Assembly (NCBI GenBank): GCA_046081125.1
Contig: JBJTVH010000094.1
Location: 1-64,000, forward strand
Length of the DNA stretch: 64,000 nt
Direction of reading: 5' to 3'
Source: JBEIFW01 sp046081125
GTDB lineage: Bacteria > Actinomycetota > Acidimicrobiia > Acidimicrobiales > Ilumatobacteraceae
Positions 1-9,000 of this stretch are shown here, piece after piece. The notes under the pieces were generated by a model. That model was not told the origin of the DNA. It saw only the letters and a list, made by a program, of their open reading frames with translations, and did not search any database. The first letter of the stretch is position 1; every line of letters begins with the position of its first letter. Both the position numbers and the translations under genes were made by a program.

Positions 1-150
1 CCGCTCCGGTGAAGGCCGCGCCAGCCAAGGCCGCGCCGGCCAAGGCGGCTCCGGCCAAGGCCGCGCCGGCCAAGGCGGCTCCGGCCAAGGCCGCGCCGGC
101 CAAGGCGGCTCCGGCCAAGGCCGCGCCGGCCAAGGCGGCTCCGGTGAAGG
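1..150 (+). repeat. 30-bp tandem repeat coding for AAPAK units
   Basis: Near-perfect 30-bp units lie back to back at 31-60, 61-90, 91-120 and 121-150, with a diverged copy before them. Each unit encodes two five-residue Ala-Ala-Pro-Ala-Lys blocks in the tail of the DksA-like protein. The perfect DNA identity suggests recent slippage or unequal exchange, and copy number may vary between strains. Confidence 0.9.
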
Positions 151-695
151 CGGCGAAGCACGAAAAGGCGCCCGAGGCGAAGGCGGCGAAGGCCGTGAAG
201 GCGCCTGCCGAGAAGGCCGAGCCTGCGCCGGCGGCGAAGCCTGCGAAGAAGGCCGAGACGAAGCCGGCGAAGAACACCGTGATGGCCAAGCCGGGAGCGC
301 CGGCGAAGCCGGCGAAGTCCACGTTCGACGCGAAGTTCCTGAAAGAGCAGCGCGAGCTGTTGTTGAGCGAGCGGGCGAAGCTGCGCCACCAGGCCGACGT
401 CCTCGAGGGCGAGGCTGCGGCGCTCATGGAGGATCTCGATCCGGGCGACGTGCAGTTCGACGACGAGTCGGGCGAGGGCGATTCGCTGGTCGTGGAGCGG
501 GAACGGGACCTGGCCCTGAGCGCGCAGGCGAGGGACATGATCGCCTCCATCGACGCCGCGTTGGTACGGCTCGATGCCGGCACGTACGGCCTGTCGCTGA
601 TCTCGGGCCGTCCGATCCCGCGCGAGCGGCTCCAAGCGATCCCGTGGGCGACCGAACTCGTCGAGGAGAAGGTCGGGGGCTTCGGCACCCGGTGA
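3..695 (+). CDS. TraR/DksA-family protein with Lys/Ala/Pro tail and no zinc-finger cysteines (5' end cut)
   Basis: The frame is open at the window edge (first in-frame GTG at base 9), so the true start lies upstream. Counting from base 9, residues 1-105 are a low-complexity Lys/Ala/Pro tail like those of actinobacterial histone-like proteins. From about residue 106 comes a coiled-coil stretch and then the DksA C-terminal core (GTYG followed by RPIPRERLQAIPWA). Family members normally carry a C4 zinc finger here. In this protein the four cysteine positions read Ser, Ser, Leu and Glu. A DksA homologue upstream of lspA and rluD is, from memory, also the arrangement in Streptomyces. The stop overlaps the lspA start. 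Family membership is fairly sure; a role at RNA polymerase is inferred. Confidence 0.75.
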   Translation, partial: APVKAAPAKAAPAKAAPAKAAPAKAAPAKAAPAKAAPAKAAPAKAAPVKAAKHEKAPEAKAAKAVKAPAEKAEPAPAAKPAKKAETKPAKNTVMAKPGAPAKPAKSTFDAKFLKEQRELLLSERAKLRHQADVLEGEAAALMEDLDPGDVQFDDESGEGDSLVVERERDLALSAQARDMIASIDAALVRLDAGTYGLSLISGRPIPRERLQAIPWATELVEEKVGGFGTR

Positions 696-1282
696 ACACG
701 ATGGGTTCGAACCCGGCGTCCCCGCGATGGGTCGGGCGACCGTGGTGGGTGATCAGCCTTACCGTCGTGCTGGCCGTGTTGGCCGCCGATCAGGCGACGA
801 AAGCCTGGGCGTTACGTGCGCTCGAGGACGGGCACGTGATCGATCTGGTCTGGACCCTCCGATTCCGGCTCACGTTCAACAGCGGCATGGCGTTTGGGGC
901 CGGAAGCGGGCTCGGCCCGGTGATCGGCGTCGTGGCGCTCGTGGTGGTCGTGGCACTGCTGCTGTCGATGCGCAAGACCTCGAGCCTGCTGTCAGTCGTC
1001 TCGGTCGGGTTGGTGATCGGTGGCGCCTTGGGGAATCTCGTCGATCGCGTCTTCCGGGCCGACGGCGGCCTCCTGACGGGGCGGGTGGTCGATTTTGTCG
1101 ACCTGCAGTGGTGGCCCGTGTTCAACATCGCCGATGCCGGCATCGTCGTGGGCGGCGTGCTGCTGGTGCTGGCCAACTGGCGGGCGAGTCGACCCGTACC
1201 GGCCGCGCCGGCGGCGCCGACCGGGGTGCAGATTTCCGCCGAGGCCCTGTCCGGGTCACCAGAGTCGGCCGAGGAGCCGTGA
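692..1282 (+). CDS. lspA: Lipoprotein signal peptidase (signal peptidase II)
   Basis: Membrane aspartyl protease that removes the signal peptide of diacylglyceryl-modified prolipoproteins. About 196 residues with four hydrophobic segments. The family blocks are present: FNSGMAFG, GNLVDRVF and FNIADAGI, the last two carrying the catalytic Asp pair. GTG at 692 overlaps the upstream stop as GTGA, which suggests translational coupling; ATG at 701 is the alternative. The hydrophilic Ala/Pro-rich C-terminal tail is typical of actinobacterial forms. The stop overlaps the rluD start. Likely clients in this window are the lipoproteins at 23714 and 25386. Confidence 0.93.
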   Translation: MNTMGSNPASPRWVGRPWWVISLTVVLAVLAADQATKAWALRALEDGHVIDLVWTLRFRLTFNSGMAFGAGSGLGPVIGVVALVVVVALLLSMRKTSSLLSVVSVGLVIGGALGNLVDRVFRADGGLLTGRVVDFVDLQWWPVFNIADAGIVVGGVLLVLANWRASRPVPAAPAAPTGVQISAEALSGSPESAEEP

Positions 1283-2211
1283 TCGAGGAGTCGATTCCCG
1301 CCGCGCTCGCCGGTGAACGTCTCGACCGGGTCGTGTCGCTGGTGACGGGCGCGAGCCGCGCCGACGCCGCCGCCCTCGTCACCGCCGGCGGCGCGACGCT
1401 CGACGGCGAACGTGTACCGGGCAAGTACCGGGTACGCGCCGGACAGCACCTTGCCGTCGACCCGGACCTGCTGCCCCCGGCTCCGCTGCCGGCCGCCGAC
1501 CCGGCCGTGCCGGTCCCGGTGGCCCACCTCGATGACGTCGTGATCGTGGTCGACAAGCCGGCCGGTCTCGTCGTACACCCGGGGGCGGGCGCCCCGGACG
1601 GCACGCTCGTGAACGGCCTGCTGGCGCGCTTCCCGGAACTCGTGGCGGTCGGCGACCCCGCCCGGCCGGGGATCGTGCACCGCCTCGACAAGGGCACCAG
1701 CGGTCTGATGGTGGTCGCACGTACCCCTGCGGCCTACGAGCACCTGGTCGATGCGCTTGCACGACACGAGGTCGTGCGCGAGTACGTGGCGCTGGTCCGG
1801 GGCGTGCCGGCCTCGGCGTCCGGGCTGATCGACGCCCCGCTCGGACGGTCGCCGCGTGATCCGCTGCGCCGTGCGGTCGTGACGGGTGGACGCCCGGCGC
1901 GTACGCGCTACGAGGTACTCGAGCAGTTCGGCTCCCGCGCCCTGCTGCGCTGCTCGCTCGAGACCGGTCGCACGCATCAGATCCGGGTCCACCTCGCGGC
2001 GATCGGCCACCCCGTGGTCGGCGACCCGACCTACGGCGGCGCGCACGACGCGTTCGGGCTCGACCGGCCTTTCCTGCACGCCGCCCGGCTCTCGTTCGAG
2101 CACCCGGACGACGGACACCGGGTCACGGTCGAATCCCCACTCCCGGCCGATCTCGCCGGGGTGCTCGATCGGCTCCGCCCGCACGAACCCACCGGTCAAG
2201 ACCTCGTCTGA
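1279..2211 (+). CDS. rluD: RluA/RluD-family 23S rRNA pseudouridine synthase
   Basis: Isomerises uridines in 23S rRNA to pseudouridine. 310 residues: an N-terminal S4 RNA-binding domain (about 10-65) and a catalytic domain with the RluA-family HRLDKGTSG motif near residue 134, whose Asp is the nucleophile, plus the TGRTHQIRVHL block. The GTG start sits in a GTGA overlap with the lspA stop, so dksA-like, lspA and rluD form one coupled operon. The exact target uridines cannot be read from sequence. Confidence 0.9.
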   Translation: MIEESIPAALAGERLDRVVSLVTGASRADAAALVTAGGATLDGERVPGKYRVRAGQHLAVDPDLLPPAPLPAADPAVPVPVAHLDDVVIVVDKPAGLVVHPGAGAPDGTLVNGLLARFPELVAVGDPARPGIVHRLDKGTSGLMVVARTPAAYEHLVDALARHEVVREYVALVRGVPASASGLIDAPLGRSPRDPLRRAVVTGGRPARTRYEVLEQFGSRALLRCSLETGRTHQIRVHLAAIGHPVVGDPTYGGAHDAFGLDRPFLHAARLSFEHPDDGHRVTVESPLPADLAGVLDRLRPHEPTGQDLV

Positions 2212-2253
2212 TCCGGGTCCCGCGTCGCCGGGGCCGTGGCACGATGCGTCCCG

Positions 2254-3609
2254 ATGGGCGTGCGGATGAGTCGAGCGACCCTTGTCGTCGGGGCCCTAGC
2301 TGTGCTCGCGGTGGCCGTCCCAGCGGCGACCGCGTCGGCGCAGAGCCCGGTCGAGGTGGTCGCGCGTGCCGATGCGGCAACCGACGCCTCGGTGCCGACG
2401 GCCGCGCTCGGGCGGTCGACGGTGCTGCTCGCCGACGCCGCCCCGCAGCGGGTCAGCTACCTCCGGTTCGAGGTGCCGGTGGCCGGGGCGTCGGTCCGGC
2501 TGCGGGTGCGCACCTCCGCAAGCCCGGATGCGGGTAGTCCCGGTGGCTTCCAGGTCGCCCGGGTCGGAGCAGGGACGTGGACTGCCGACACCGTCAACTT
2601 TGCGACCCGGCCGGCGGTGGGCGCGGTGCTGGCGCGCAGCGGACCGGTCGAACGGGATCGCTGGGTGGAGGTGGCGCTGGTCGGGTTGACGGTCGCACCG
2701 GGTCCGGTCGAGCTGGCGCTGTTGTCCGACAACGCCGATGGCGTCTACTTCGACAGCGTGGAGACGGGGAACGGCCCGCGCCTGGTGGTGACGCCCAGCC
2801 CCCCAGCGGGGCCGGTGACGCTGTGGGCAGTCGGCGATGTCGCTTCGTGTGCGACGACCCGCGACGAGCAGGTGGCCGGGCTGCTGGCGGGCACGACCGG
2901 TCCGATCGCGCTCCTCGGTGACACGGTGTATCCGAACGGCACCCCCGACGAGTTCACCCGCTGCTTCGATCCCGCCTGGGGCCGCTACCGCATCCGGTTG
3001 CGCCCGGCGCCCGGCAACCACGACTACCTCACGCCGGGCGCCGCCGGATACGCCGGGTACTTCGGGTCCGCCGCCGGTACCCCCGGGGCGTTCTGGTACG
3101 CCTACGACGCCGGCCCCTGGCGGGTGTTCGTCCTGAACTCGAACTGTGGCGAGGCCGGCGGGTGTGGTCCCGGCTCGGCCCAGTACCGGTGGCTTCAGGC
3201 CGAGTTGGCCGCGTCGGCCGGCCGACGGTGCACGCTCGCCTACTGGCATCACCCTCGGTTCTCGTCGGGCCAGTACGGGAACGACCGGCGGACCGAACCG
3301 CTCTGGCAGCTCTTCCAGGACGCCGGCGGTGACGTCGTGTTATCCGGCCACGAGCACTTCTACGAGCGGTTCTCCCGCATGACTGCGACGGGGCGTTGGG
3401 ACGCAGCGCTCGGCGTGCGGTCGTTCATCGTGGGCACCGGCGGGGCCGAGCTGCGCTCACCGCGCACGGTGGCCGACGGTTCCAACGTCCGGATCCCCGA
3501 AGCGGTCGGGGTGCTGCGGCTCACGTTGCGGGCCACTGACTACGACTGGGCGTTCGTGCCCGTGGGCGGACGCGCTCCGGTCGACCTCGGCACGGGCGCC
3601 TGTCGCTGA
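2254..3609 (+). CDS. Secreted metallophosphoesterase with N-terminal DNRLRE-like domain
   Basis: Exported calcineurin-type phosphoesterase of about 451 residues. A signal peptide with an AxA-type site ends near residue 31. A beta-rich domain of roughly 150 residues follows that looks like DNRLRE/CBM96 modules. The metallophosphatase core shows all metal-ligand blocks: GDV, LGDTVY, GNHDY, WHHPRF and SGHEHFYERF. The arrangement resembles purple-acid-phosphatase relatives of actinobacteria. ATG at 2254 is chosen; GTG 2236 and ATG 2266 are in frame. The substrate is unknown; scavenging of organic phosphate outside the cell is the natural guess. Confidence 0.8.
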   Translation: MGVRMSRATLVVGALAVLAVAVPAATASAQSPVEVVARADAATDASVPTAALGRSTVLLADAAPQRVSYLRFEVPVAGASVRLRVRTSASPDAGSPGGFQVARVGAGTWTADTVNFATRPAVGAVLARSGPVERDRWVEVALVGLTVAPGPVELALLSDNADGVYFDSVETGNGPRLVVTPSPPAGPVTLWAVGDVASCATTRDEQVAGLLAGTTGPIALLGDTVYPNGTPDEFTRCFDPAWGRYRIRLRPAPGNHDYLTPGAAGYAGYFGSAAGTPGAFWYAYDAGPWRVFVLNSNCGEAGGCGPGSAQYRWLQAELAASAGRRCTLAYWHHPRFSSGQYGNDRRTEPLWQLFQDAGGDVVLSGHEHFYERFSRMTATGRWDAALGVRSFIVGTGGAELRSPRTVADGSNVRIPEAVGVLRLTLRATDYDWAFVPVGGRAPVDLGTGACR

Positions 3610-3628
3610 CCCGACCGGCCCGGGAACT

Positions 3629-3646
3629 GTCCGGACGCACCCGGAC
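3629..3646. terminator. Short hairpin between convergent genes
   Basis: GTCCGG, six-base loop, CCGGAC. It lies in the 52-bp gap between the converging phosphoesterase and Rrf2 genes. It is weak and has no T-run, so it is only a possible bidirectional terminator. Confidence 0.35.
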
Positions 3647-3661
3647 GATGGGGGGCGGCGC

Positions 3662-4132
3662 TCAGGTGGTCGGCGTCAGGCCGACCGCGTCGGGCCAGGT
3701 GCGTTCGCCGCGCGACATCGCAGCGATGTCGGCCAGGCTGAAGCGGTCCAGGACCAGGCGCATGTGGGCACCGACGGCGTGCCACACCGCGAGCAGGACG
3801 CACTGGCCTTCGTGGTCGCAGGCGCCGTCGGCGTGCGGCTCGCCGAAATCGCCGACGGTGATCGGGCCGTCGACTGCGCTGACGATGTCGGACAGGCGGA
3901 TGTCCTCTGCCGGCCGGGCCAGCACGTAGCCACCACCGACCCCGCGCTTGGAGCGCACGAGCCCGGCGCCCTTGAGCGCGAGGAGGATCTGCTCGAGGTA
4001 CGGCTGCGGGAGGCCGGTGCGCTCGGCGATGTCCCGCACGGAGGTGGGCCCCGAGGTGGCGGCGTGCAAGGTGAGCGACAGCAGCGCCCGGCAGGCGTAG
4101 TCACCGCGGGTGGAGACCCTCACGGCCGCCAT
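3662..4132 (-). CDS. Rrf2-family transcriptional regulator
   Basis: 156-residue winged-helix regulator of the Rrf2 family (IscR, NsrR, RsrR, CymR). The N-terminal 85 residues match the family: start near RVSTRGDYACRALL, recognition helix around GLPQPYLEQIL, and the wing SKRGVGGGY. Fe-S members have three cysteines in the C-terminal loop. Here there are two in C-x5-C spacing (near residues 100-106) and the third position is Trp. An Fe-S cluster would therefore need another ligand, or sensing is redox- or ligand-based. It stands alone, convergent with the phosphoesterase. Confidence 0.88.
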   Translation of the reverse strand: MAAVRVSTRGDYACRALLSLTLHAATSGPTSVRDIAERTGLPQPYLEQILLALKGAGLVRSKRGVGGGYVLARPAEDIRLSDIVSAVDGPITVGDFGEPHADGACDHEGQCVLLAVWHAVGAHMRLVLDRFSLADIAAMSRGERTWPDAVGLTPTT

Positions 4133-4261
4133 GCTACGACCCGGGGTGTCGGCGAGGCCGGGATCGGTGTCGACGGGCGCCGGACTCGCCGGAGCAGCGC
4201 GGCCTGCTCGTCTGGTTGGCGCGACTCGCCGCAGCGCCGCTGCCGTGCTGGACTGTGCCCG

Positions 4262-5368
4262 GTGCCCTCGTTCGCCCCGACCCTTCCTGCGTACGGGGGA
4301 CCGTGCCTCACCGGGATCGTGCCTGCGCTGCTCGGCCCCCGCGGGACCGACGAGCTGCCGACGTGGTTCCCCGAGCCGGTGCGGGGCGCCCGCCAGGTCG
4401 TGGTGCTGGTGCTCGACGGTCTTGGCTGGGGGCAGCTCGAGGCCGCTCGCGCCAGCCTGGCGACGTTGGGTTCGATGGCGGGCGGCCCGATCACCTCGGT
4501 CGTGCCCTCGACCACGGCGACCGCGCTGACGTCCATCACAACCGGACTGCCCCCCGGCGAGCACGGGGTCATCGGCTACCGGATGGTGATGCGCGGCGAG
4601 GTCCTCAACGTCCTGCGCTGGTCGACCGCCGCCGGCGACGCCCGGATGCGGCTGCGGCCCCGGCGAGTGCAGCCGGTACCGGCGTTCCTCGGTGCAGCGG
4701 TGCCGGTGGTGAGCCGGATCGAGTTGACCGAGTCGGGTTTCACCGAAGCCCACCTCCTCGGCGCACGTCACTGCGGGTATCGCTCCGCCTCCGGCCTTGC
4801 GGTCGAGGTGCGGCGCCTGTTGGCTGCCGGTGAGCGCCTCGTCTACGCCTACTACGACGGGGTCGACAAGGTCGCGCACGAGTACGGACTCGGCGAGCAC
4901 CATCGGGCCGAACTCGTCGCCGCCGACCGGCTCGTCGGCGACGTCGTCGATGCCCTGCCGCCCGGTGCTGCGCTCCTGGTCACGGCCGATCACGGGCAGG
5001 TCGACGTCGGAGACCGCGTGCTCGGGATTGGGTCGGACCTGCAGGGCCTCGTGCGGCAGCTCAGCGGCGAGGGGCGGTTCCGGTGGCTGCACGCCGTGCC
5101 GGGGGCGCAGGACGAACTGCGCGCCGCAGCGACCGAGCGCTTCGGCGACGTTGCCTGGGTGGTCGGCGCCGACGAGATGATCGAAGGCGGCTGGTTCGGG
5201 CCGTGCAGCCCGATGATCCGCGCCCGCATGGGTGACGTCGCCCTCGTGGCGGCCGAACCGGTGGCCTTCGAGGACCCGGCGGACCGGGGGCCGTTCCAGC
5301 TCGTGTCCCGTCACGGTTCGCTCACGGCGGACGAGATGGATGTCCCGTTGGTCGCCGTCGCGCGGTAG
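4262..5368 (+). CDS. Alkaline phosphatase-superfamily phosphodiesterase/nucleotide pyrophosphatase
   Basis: About 368 residues with the two-metal core of the alkaline phosphatase superfamily: VLDGLGW (metal Asp), PSTTATALTSITTG (Thr nucleophile), YYDGVDKVAHEYG, VTADHGQVDV and SRHGSL. This pattern fits type I phosphodiesterase/nucleotide pyrophosphatases. No signal peptide is seen, so it is probably cytosolic. The GTG at 4262 is the first start consistent with the domain; the open frame extends further upstream without conserved sequence. The stop lies 27 bp before bpa. Substrate unknown. Confidence 0.8.
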   Translation: MPSFAPTLPAYGGPCLTGIVPALLGPRGTDELPTWFPEPVRGARQVVVLVLDGLGWGQLEAARASLATLGSMAGGPITSVVPSTTATALTSITTGLPPGEHGVIGYRMVMRGEVLNVLRWSTAAGDARMRLRPRRVQPVPAFLGAAVPVVSRIELTESGFTEAHLLGARHCGYRSASGLAVEVRRLLAAGERLVYAYYDGVDKVAHEYGLGEHHRAELVAADRLVGDVVDALPPGAALLVTADHGQVDVGDRVLGIGSDLQGLVRQLSGEGRFRWLHAVPGAQDELRAAATERFGDVAWVVGADEMIEGGWFGPCSPMIRARMGDVALVAAEPVAFEDPADRGPFQLVSRHGSLTADEMDVPLVAVAR

Positions 5369-5395
5369 GAACAGGGCTCGACCGGGAGGCAGACC

Positions 5396-5878
5396 ATGGA
5401 TGCGGACATCGAACGGGCCGAGCTGATCGTGCCCGGTACGTCACCCGTCGCCGACGACGGCGGCGGGCCCGAGGCCGAGACCGTCGGTCAGCCGGCCAAG
5501 GTGATGCGGATCGGCTCGATGGTCAAACAGCTCCTCGACGAAGTGCGCGCCGCCCCGCTCGACGACGCGAGCCGCCTGCGGCTCGCCGAGATCCATGCGA
5601 CCAGCGTGGCCGAGCTGTCGGGCGCGCTGTCGCCGGACCTGCAGCAGGAGCTCCACGCCCTCGCCCTGCCTTTCGAGGACGGCAAGATCCCGAGCGACGC
5701 CGAGTTGCGCGTGGCCCAGGCCCAGCTCGTCGGGTGGCTCGAAGGCTTGTTCCACGGCATCCAGGCCACGCTGTTCGCCCAGCAGATCGCTGCGCGTCAG
5801 CAGCTCGAGCAGATGCGGCGGCTGCCGCCCGGCGCACCGGACGGTGATCCGGGCCGCCGGCCCGGGACCTATCTCTGA
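5396..5878 (+). CDS. bpa: Bacterial proteasome activator Bpa/PafE
   Basis: 160-residue, mostly helical protein matching DUF2587 (Mycobacterium Bpa/PafE, Rv3780). Bpa forms a dodecameric ring that opens the 20S proteasome gate without ATP. The conserved core runs from about residue 30 (KVMRIGSMVKQLLDEVR) to RQQLEQMRRLPPG. The last four residues, GTYL, correspond to the GQYL gate-opening (HbYX-like) tail of the mycobacterial protein. A GGGAGG Shine-Dalgarno ends six bases before ATG 5396. No proteasome core, Mpa or Pup gene lies in this window, so the partner must be elsewhere. Confidence 0.9.
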   Translation: MDADIERAELIVPGTSPVADDGGGPEAETVGQPAKVMRIGSMVKQLLDEVRAAPLDDASRLRLAEIHATSVAELSGALSPDLQQELHALALPFEDGKIPSDAELRVAQAQLVGWLEGLFHGIQATLFAQQIAARQQLEQMRRLPPGAPDGDPGRRPGTYL

Positions 5879-5929
5879 CCGGTGTTGCGCTCGGCGCCAT
5901 GGTCCCTCGGGGCATCCTCGGGTAGGGTG

Positions 5930-5951
5930 CGAATCACAGCCGTGTGATTCG
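5930..5951. promoter_or_regulatory. Perfect 22-bp palindrome upstream of dnaE
   Basis: CGAATCACA-GCCG-TGTGATTCG, nine-base arms with a four-base centre, no T-run. A TAGGGT hexamer lies just upstream at 5923-5928 and could be a -10 box. It could be an operator or a hairpin after bpa. Confidence 0.6.
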
Positions 5952-6003
5952 TCCACAGGTGCGTCCACAGTCTGTTCACAGCTGGGGCGAATCGTGTGGA
6001 CGG
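5949..6003. promoter_or_regulatory. Cluster of DnaA-box-like sequences before dnaE
   Basis: Near matches to the actinobacterial DnaA box TTGTCCACA occur at 5949-5957 (one mismatch), 5961-5969 and 5972-5980 (two mismatches each), and inverted at 5995-6003. They are spaced 11-12 bases apart. This suggests DnaA control of dnaE transcription; binding is inferred. Confidence 0.45.
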
Positions 6004-6043
6004 GCTGTGGGTTCGCAGACCCGACGTTCGCAGAGGCGGTGCC

Positions 6044-9000
6044 GTGGGCGACTCCTTCACCCACCTCCACGTCCACACCGAGTACTCGATGCTCGACGGC
6101 GCCGCGCGCCTGTCCGAGCTCGTCGCGGCGGCCGTGGCCGACGGTCAGCCGGCGGTCGGCATCACCGACCACGGCAACATGTACGGGGTCCTCGAGTTCT
6201 ACAAGGAATGTCGAGCCCAGGGCATCAAGCCGATCATCGGCACCGAGGCGTACCTCGCCCACGAGTCGCGCCTCGAACGCCCGAGCCGGCGCGGCCGGGT
6301 GGACGACACCGGCGGTGACACCGAGAGCGGGCGCAAGCTCTACTACCACCTGACGCTGCTCGCCGAGAACGAGATCGGCTACCGCAACCTCATCCAGCTC
6401 TCGAGCCTCGCCTTCCTCGAGGGCTACTACTACAAGCCCCGGATGGACTGGGAGCTGCTCGAGCGGTACCACCACGGGATCATCGCCACCACCGGCTGCC
6501 TCGGCGGTCACGTCCTGCAGGCGCTGCTCAACGGCGACGACGCAGGTGCGCTCGCTGCGGCCGGACGGCTGCAGGAGATCTTCGGCCGGGACAACCTCTT
6601 CGTCGAGCTGCAGGACCACGGCATCCCGGCCCAGCACGACACCAACCCCAAGCTGATCGAGATCGCCCGTCGGTTGCGGGCGCCGCTGTTGGCCACGAAC
6701 GACTCGCACTACACGCACCGCCACGACCACCTCGCCCACGACGCGCTGCTGTGCGTGCAGACGGGCGCCTTGATGTCGGACCCCAAGCGGTTCAAGTTCG
6801 AGGGAGAGGAGCACTACCTCAAGTCGGCCGACGAGATGCGCCACCTGTTCCGCGAGCTGCCCGAGGCCTGCGACAACACGCTGTGGATCGCCGAGCGGGC
6901 CGAGCTCGACATCTCCTTCGGCAAGGCGCAGCTGCCCCGGTTCCCGTTGCCGGTCGGATTCGAGGACGACACCGAGTACCTGCGCCACCTGACCTGGGCC
7001 GGGGCGACCGAGCGGTGGGGCGAGGTGCTGCCCGACGCCGTGCGAGATCGCGTCGCCTACGAGCTCAAGGTCATCGCCGACATGGGGTTCAGCTCGTACT
7101 TCCTCATCGTGTGGGACCTCATCCGCCACGCCCGCGAGCTCGGCATCCGGGTCGGCCCGGGCCGTGGGTCCGCAGCGGGTTGCGCCGTGGCGTACTGCTT
7201 GCGCATCACCGACCTCGATCCGATCCGGTACGACCTGCTGTTCGAACGGTTCCTGAACCCGTCCCGGGTGTCGATGCCGGACATCGACATGGACTTCGAC
7301 TCCCGCTATCGGGACGAGATGATCCGCTACGCCGCCGAACGGTACGGCCGGGACCACGTCGCGCAGATCATCACGTTCTCCACGATCAAGGCCCGGGCCG
7401 CGGTGCGCGACGCGGCTCGGGTGCTCGGCTACCCGTACGCGGTGGGGGACAAGGTAGCCAAGGCGATGCCGCCGTTGGTGATGGGGCGCGACACGCCGCT
7501 GTATGCGTGCTTGGAGGAGCACCCGAAGTTCGTAGACGGCTTCCGGGCCGCAGCCGAACTGCGCACGATGTACGCCACGGACCCCGACGTCGCCAAGGTC
7601 ATCGACGTCGCCCGGGGCCTCGAGGGCCTGCGGCGCCAGGACGGCATCCACGCCGCCGCCGTGGTCATCACGCGCGATCCGCTGACCGAGTACCTCCCGA
7701 TCCAGCGCAAGCCCGAACCGGGTCAACCCCCGGAGGTGGCGCCGGTCGTCACGCAGTACGAGATGCACGGCGTCGAGGAACTCGGCCTGCTGAAGATCGA
7801 CTTCCTGGGGCTGCGGAACCTCGACGTCATCACTGACACCGTCGCGATGATCCGCGAGCGCCAGGATCCGGGCTTCGACATCGACGGGGTTCCCCTCGAC
7901 GACCCGCTCACCTACGGGCTGCTGGCGCGCGGGGACACGATCGGGGTGTTCCAGCTCGAGTCGCCACCGATGCGGGCGCTGCTGCGGGCCATGTCGCCCA
8001 CGTCGTTCGAGGACGTGTCGGCCGTGCTGGCGCTGTACCGGCCCGGCCCCATGTCGGTGAACATGCACTACGACTACGCGGATCGCAAGAACAACCGCCA
8101 GCCGGTGGCGTACTTCCATCCCGATGCCGAGGAGGTGCTCGGCGACACCTTCGGGCTCATGATCTACCAGGAGTCCATGATGCGGGTCGCCCAGCGTTTC
8201 GCCGGGTACTCGCTGGCCGAGGCCGACAACCTGCGCAAGGCCTGCGGCAAGAAGATCCGCGAACTCATGGCCAAGGAGCGGGCGTCGTTCGAGGAGGGCT
8301 GCGAGCGGACCGGGTACGGCCGGGGGCTCGGCAAGGAGCTCTTCGACGTCATCGAGAAGTTCGCCGACTACGCGTTCAACAAGAGCCACACCTTCGGCTA
8401 CGGGCTCGTCACCTACCAGACGGCGTACCTGAAGGCGCACTACCCGGTCGAGTACCTGGCGTGCCTGCTCACCTCGGTGAAGTCCAACCTGGACAAAGCC
8501 GGTGTCTACCTTGCCGAGTGCCGGGCGACCGGCGTCAAGGTGCTCAACCCCGACGTGAACCTGTCCGAGCGGGACTTCGTGGCTCTCGCCGTCGCCGATG
8601 CACCCGAGGGCACCAAGGTGCTGCGGGGATGCCCGGGGCTCATCCCGTTCGGGCTCTCGGCGGTCCGCAACGTCGGCGAGGGCCTGGTCGAGCTGATCCT
8701 GGCCGAGCGGGCCCGCGGTGGGCCGTTCACGTCGTTCCACGAGTTCTGCGATCGGGTCGATGTGACCGTGCTCAACAAGCGCACCGTCGAGTCGCTGATC
8801 AAGGCCGGCGCGTTCGACTCGTTGGGCCACAAGCGTCGGGGGCTGCTCGGGGTGTTCGAGCAGATCATCGACGCGACGATGGCCCGTCGCCGCAAGGAGG
8901 CCGAGGGCCAGTTCGACCTGTTCGCCTCGCTCGACTCGCCGGCCGAACAGGACCGCCAGCAGATCGCAGTCCCCGACGTCGAATTCGACAAGGCGACCCG

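Noticed and set aside
1..150. CRISPR array or satellite repeat
   Set aside because: The 30-bp units are contiguous without spacers and in frame with a protein tail, so it is a coding repeat.
3764..4261. N-terminal extension of the alkaline-phosphatase-superfamily gene
   Set aside because: It is antisense to the well-supported Rrf2 gene and has no conserved sequence.
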